Of a stretch of 64,000 nt of DNA, positions 61,502 through 64,000 are shown piece by piece. The position numbers were made by a program, and so were the translations under genes. The notes beneath the pieces were generated by a model that made no database searches, had not been told where the DNA came from, and was given only the letters and a program-made list of their open reading frames with translations. Numbering within the stretch: the stretch's first letter is position 1; each line of letters starts with the position of its first letter. The DNA is from Granulicella sp. WH15 (GTDB taxonomy: Bacteria; Acidobacteriota; Terriglobia; Terriglobales; Acidobacteriaceae): assembly GCF_009914315.1 (NCBI RefSeq), contig NZ_CP042596.1:310001-374000 (forward strand), written 5' to 3'.

Positions 61502-62689
61502 ATGAATGTGTTGTTGCACCTGCTGTTTTATATCGCGTTGACCGGGTCGGTTACGTCGTCAATCTACTGCGGAATGGTGATGGTGGCTGCCGCGCGGTTC
61601 GGGCTGCGCAAACGCCGGGACGAGCGTACACCCGCTGATTTTCTTCCTCCGCTCAGCGTGCTGAAGCCGCTGCATGGCACCGAGCCGGGCCTCGAGCGCA
61701 ACCTCGAGACCTTCTTCGAGCAGGACTACCCCGAGTTCGAGCTGCTCTTCTGCACCCGGCACGAGAGCGACGAGGGAATGCAACTGGCGCGGCGCGTGGC
61801 CCAGCGCTATCCCCACGTGGACGCCCGCTTCGTCACCTGCGGCGAGCCGATGCCGAAGTTCCACAACGCCAAGGTCTTCTCGCTGGAGAAGCTGGATTCG
61901 GTGGCCCGGCACGACCTCTACATCACCAGCGACGCCGATGTGCGCGTGGCGCCGGATTACCTGCGGCGGATGGTGCAGAACCTGAAGGACCCCAACTGCG
62001 CCCTGGCCTCGTGCGTCTATCTTGGGACAGCATACGGGGGGGATGAAGCCAGCTTCGCCTCGCACCTGGACGCGGTGGGCAAGTCGGTCGAGATGACCTC
62101 CGGCGTGCTGGTGGCGGACATGATCGAGGGCACCAAGTTCGCGCTGGGCGCTACGATGGCGACGCGCCGCAGCTCGTTCGAGCGGGTCGGCGGCTTCGGT
62201 CTGCTGGGCGAGTTCTACGCCGATGACTTCGAGCTGGGCAACCGGCTGGCGAAGCAGGGTGCGGGGGTCAAGATGGCGACCCACGTCATTCAGTTGATGG
62301 TGCAGGATACGCCCTTCCGGCTCTCGTTCCGGAACCAATTGCGCTGGATGCAGAGCACGCGGCGGTCGCGTCCGTGGGGGCATCTGGGGTCGGGGCTTAC
62401 GTTTGCGATGCCGTTTGGACTGATGGGGCTGGTGTGGGAGCTGGCGTCGGGCCGTCCGGTGGCCGGGCTGCTGTGGCTGGGGGCGATGGTCGTCAACCGG
62501 TGGCTGCAGGCGTGGGCGATCCTGGGGGTGATGCGCGATCCGGACCTGCTGCGCTCGGTCTTTATCTATCCGCTGCGCGATCTGCTGGGAAGCATCCTGT
62601 GGGCTGGCAGCTATGGCGGCGACAAGTTCTACTACCGTGGAACGATCTACCGGATGAAAGACGGCGGAAGGGTAGAAGCCTCCAAATAG
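61502..62689 (+). CDS. hpnI: HpnI-like glycosyltransferase (GT21, ceramide glucosyltransferase-like)
   Basis: The 395-residue membrane GT has an N-terminal helix (LLHLLFYIALTGSVTSSIYC) and a GT-A domain with PPLSVLKPLHGTEPGLERN, LYITSDADVRVAPDYL (DxD) and a QxxRW-type motif in RNQLRWMQSTRR. C-terminal hydrophobic segments follow. HpnI adds N-acetylglucosamine to bacteriohopanetetrol; the length and motif spacing fit it better than plain GT2. The ATG at 61502 is preceded by taagg. The TAG stop is contained in the repeat boundary. No other hopanoid genes are in the window. Confidence 0.8.
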   Translation: MNVLLHLLFYIALTGSVTSSIYCGMVMVAAARFGLRKRRDERTPADFLPPLSVLKPLHGTEPGLERNLETFFEQDYPEFELLFCTRHESDEGMQLARRVAQRYPHVDARFVTCGEPMPKFHNAKVFSLEKLDSVARHDLYITSDADVRVAPDYLRRMVQNLKDPNCALASCVYLGTAYGGDEASFASHLDAVGKSVEMTSGVLVADMIEGTKFALGATMATRRSSFERVGGFGLLGEFYADDFELGNRLAKQGAGVKMATHVIQLMVQDTPFRLSFRNQLRWMQSTRRSRPWGHLGSGLTFAMPFGLMGLVWELASGRPVAGLLWLGAMVVNRWLQAWAILGVMRDPDLLRSVFIYPLRDLLGSILWAGSYGGDKFYYRGTIYRMKDGGRVEASK

Positions 62690-62858
62690 GGTACTTCGTA
62701 CCGTTCTCGGGGTTGCATGGGTGAGTAATCAGCATGGGGCCTCTCGCTGGTCGGCAGCGAAAATGTTTATTCCCGACCAACGGGAGGACCACGCGAAGCT
62801 CTAAAAAGGCGTGTGAACGCCCGCTCTCCGCGCAGGAGGCCCATCCGGCAGGCAAGTC
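62687..62858 (-). repeat. Intergenic multi-hairpin element, copy 13 (C-B-A as read on the + strand)
   Basis: Complete reversed copy. It starts TAGGGTACTTCGTACC, which contains both the stop of the HpnI-like gene and the C hairpin. The B stem has a G-U type mismatch (CGCTGG with CCAACG). Module A reversed ends 4 bp before the converging GT39-like stop. Confidence 0.85.
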
Positions 62859-62861
62859 TTT

Positions 62862-64000
62862 TTATCCGATGGGCTGGTTGGTCAGCAGGGTCTTGCCTCC
62901 GGCGCTGGCGACGGTGAAGACCGGGCCGAGGCGGCTGAGGTCCTTGATGCGGGCGGTGGGGTTGTAGGTGAAGAGGTTGATGCGGCGCGGGCCGGTCCAG
63001 AGGCGGTCCAGCGAGGCTTCGTCCTCGAAGATCTGCGGGGCGTCGGGCCAGAAGCTGCCGTACCAGAGGCCGTTGACGCGGCCGTTGATGAGGTGGACGG
63101 GCTGGTGGGTGTAGAAGACGACGCTGCTGCCCGAGGTGAACTCGCCATCTAGAATAGTCATCTGGTCGGGGCTCTTCTGCGCGAGTTTGGAGATGCTGGC
63201 AGCGAGGTCTTTCGAGCCGAGGATGGGGTTGAACCGGACCAATCCCTCATGAGCGGCGAGTAGCACGACGATCATTCCAGCGGCCAGCGTCAGGTTGGCC
63301 GCGTAGGTGCGGGCGCGGCTGCGCAGCAGGTAAGCCACGGGGCCGAGGAGCAGGAATCCGGCTGCGGTGGCGGCCAGCGGAGCGCGAAACAGCCCCATCG
63401 CGGCTCCGGTCAGGTCGAAGAGGTGGCCTAGCGAGACGTTGTACAGGTCGGGGTTGCTGGCGAGGAGGCCGGAGAGGTCGGCCCGGGCGGGGGGATGGGA
63501 GCTGTGATGGCGAACCAGCCGCAGACGATCGTGACGAGCGTGGCCAGAGGCAGCAAGGCCCAGCGGTGCCAGAGTAAGGCGCTCTTGGAGGCTGGGGAGG
63601 CGCTGTCGGCGCGGGCTAACAGGCCACCGGCCATCAGGAAGAGCGCAGGCAGCGCGGGGATGGAGTAGTACTCCTGACGGCTCGAAAGGGTGAAGAAGAC
63701 CATCACGATCAGGGCCCAGAGGGTGAGGGCGAGCGCGGCCTCGCGCTGGCGGACGGTGCTGGGGAAGCGGTGGCCGAGGTGGTGGCGCAGCGTGGTGATG
63801 GCTCCGGGCAGGAAGGCCGACCAGGGCATGACCCAGATAACGGCGTAGAGCCAGAAGAGCCAGACGGGGGTCTGGCCGTAGTCGTGGGGGATGCGCTTGC
63901 CGAGGAAGCGGGCGAAGTGCTCGTTGTAGAGGTAGAACCAGGCCCAGCCGCCGCGCGCGGGCAGGCCGAGGCCGCTCGGCAGGGCGATGGCGGGGTTTCT
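62862..64000 (-). pseudogene. GT39/ArnT-like membrane glycosyltransferase with a frameshift; 5' end outside the window
   Basis: Reading leftward from base 64000 the frame shows WFYLYNEHFARFLGKRIPHD and LWALIVMVFFTLSSRQEYYS, typical of ArnT/PMT-type membrane glycosyltransferases. It stops at 63428. The expected continuation (ARADLSGLLASNPDLYNVSL, then further membrane helices and a soluble C-terminal domain ending in TLLTNQPIG) lies in the -1 frame and runs to 62862. The frame changes at a run of six G (63489-63494); seven would restore one open frame. A true indel, a phase-variable tract or a sequencing error are all possible. It lies opposite the HpnI-like gene. Confidence 0.8.

Overview
The window is a GC-rich bacterial chromosome segment. 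Its gene content fits an acidobacterium of the Terriglobales/Acidobacteriaceae group (Granulicella, Terriglobus or Edaphobacter type). That placement is inferred from the gene set (Mpl, LpxA/LpxI lipid A genes, an HpnI-like hopanoid glycosyltransferase, a DUF1844 protein, an MtnP-PfkB pair, PilMNOP with a pseudopilin), not from a marker-gene search. Nearly all of the DNA is coding. There is one tRNA, no rRNA, no CRISPR array and no recognisable insertion sequence.

Layout. 1-1.3 kb: end of a short-chain dehydrogenase and a secreted protein. 1.5-17.7 kb: an exopolysaccharide island. Two sigma-54 activator genes (one with a degenerate receiver) flank one end of a Wzx/Wzy-type operon that reads leftward: Wza-like export protein, Wzc-like copolymerase/tyrosine kinase, polymerase-like membrane protein, GT4 (frameshifted), WbaP-like initiating transferase, GT4, Wzx flippase, GT8. 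A separate GT2 gene lies upstream. 18-23 kb: a sterol-desaturase-family protein, a CtpA-like protein that has lost both catalytic residues, and a class A PBP. 23-29 kb: RibF, an MBL hydrolase, a DUF1844 protein, a YgfZ-like protein, an LprI-like protein and an HExxH protein. 29.9-33.5 kb: MtnP, a PfkB kinase and a GT39-like membrane protein. 33.7-38.3 kb: MgtC, then DapF-like, LD-carboxypeptidase, Mpl and PlsC (peptidoglycan recycling). 38.4-43.6 kb: tRNA-Leu, Gnd, two tiny membrane proteins, an A-type Fe-S carrier, a PadR pair and a TlpA-like protein. 43.7-51 kb: a type IV pilus/type II secretion-like operon (F/PilC, PilB, PilM, N, O, P-like, pseudopilin) without a secretin. 51-56.5 kb: a chaperone block dnaJ - small protein - nei - small protein - dnaK, with hspR divergent. 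56.7-60.4 kb: fabZ, lpxA, zwf, lpxI. 60.5-64 kb: a periplasmic peroxiredoxin, an HpnI-like glycosyltransferase and a frameshifted GT39/ArnT-like gene cut by the window edge.

The most striking feature is a family of intergenic multi-hairpin elements of up to about 190 bp, present in at least 12 places. Each lies at the 3' end of a gene, in either orientation. Two of the stems show compensatory base changes between copies. Several copies supply the stop codon of the adjoining gene, and both ends carry terminator-like hairpins. Other points of interest are the dead CtpA-like protease, a DapF-like protein with Ser in place of the second catalytic Cys, candidate sigma-54 promoters with palindromic upstream sites around the exopolysaccharide island, two paralogous 56-57-residue proteins flanking nei between dnaK and dnaJ, a near-perfect 35-bp inverted repeat at 27.1 kb, and apparently leaderless hspR and padR transcripts.
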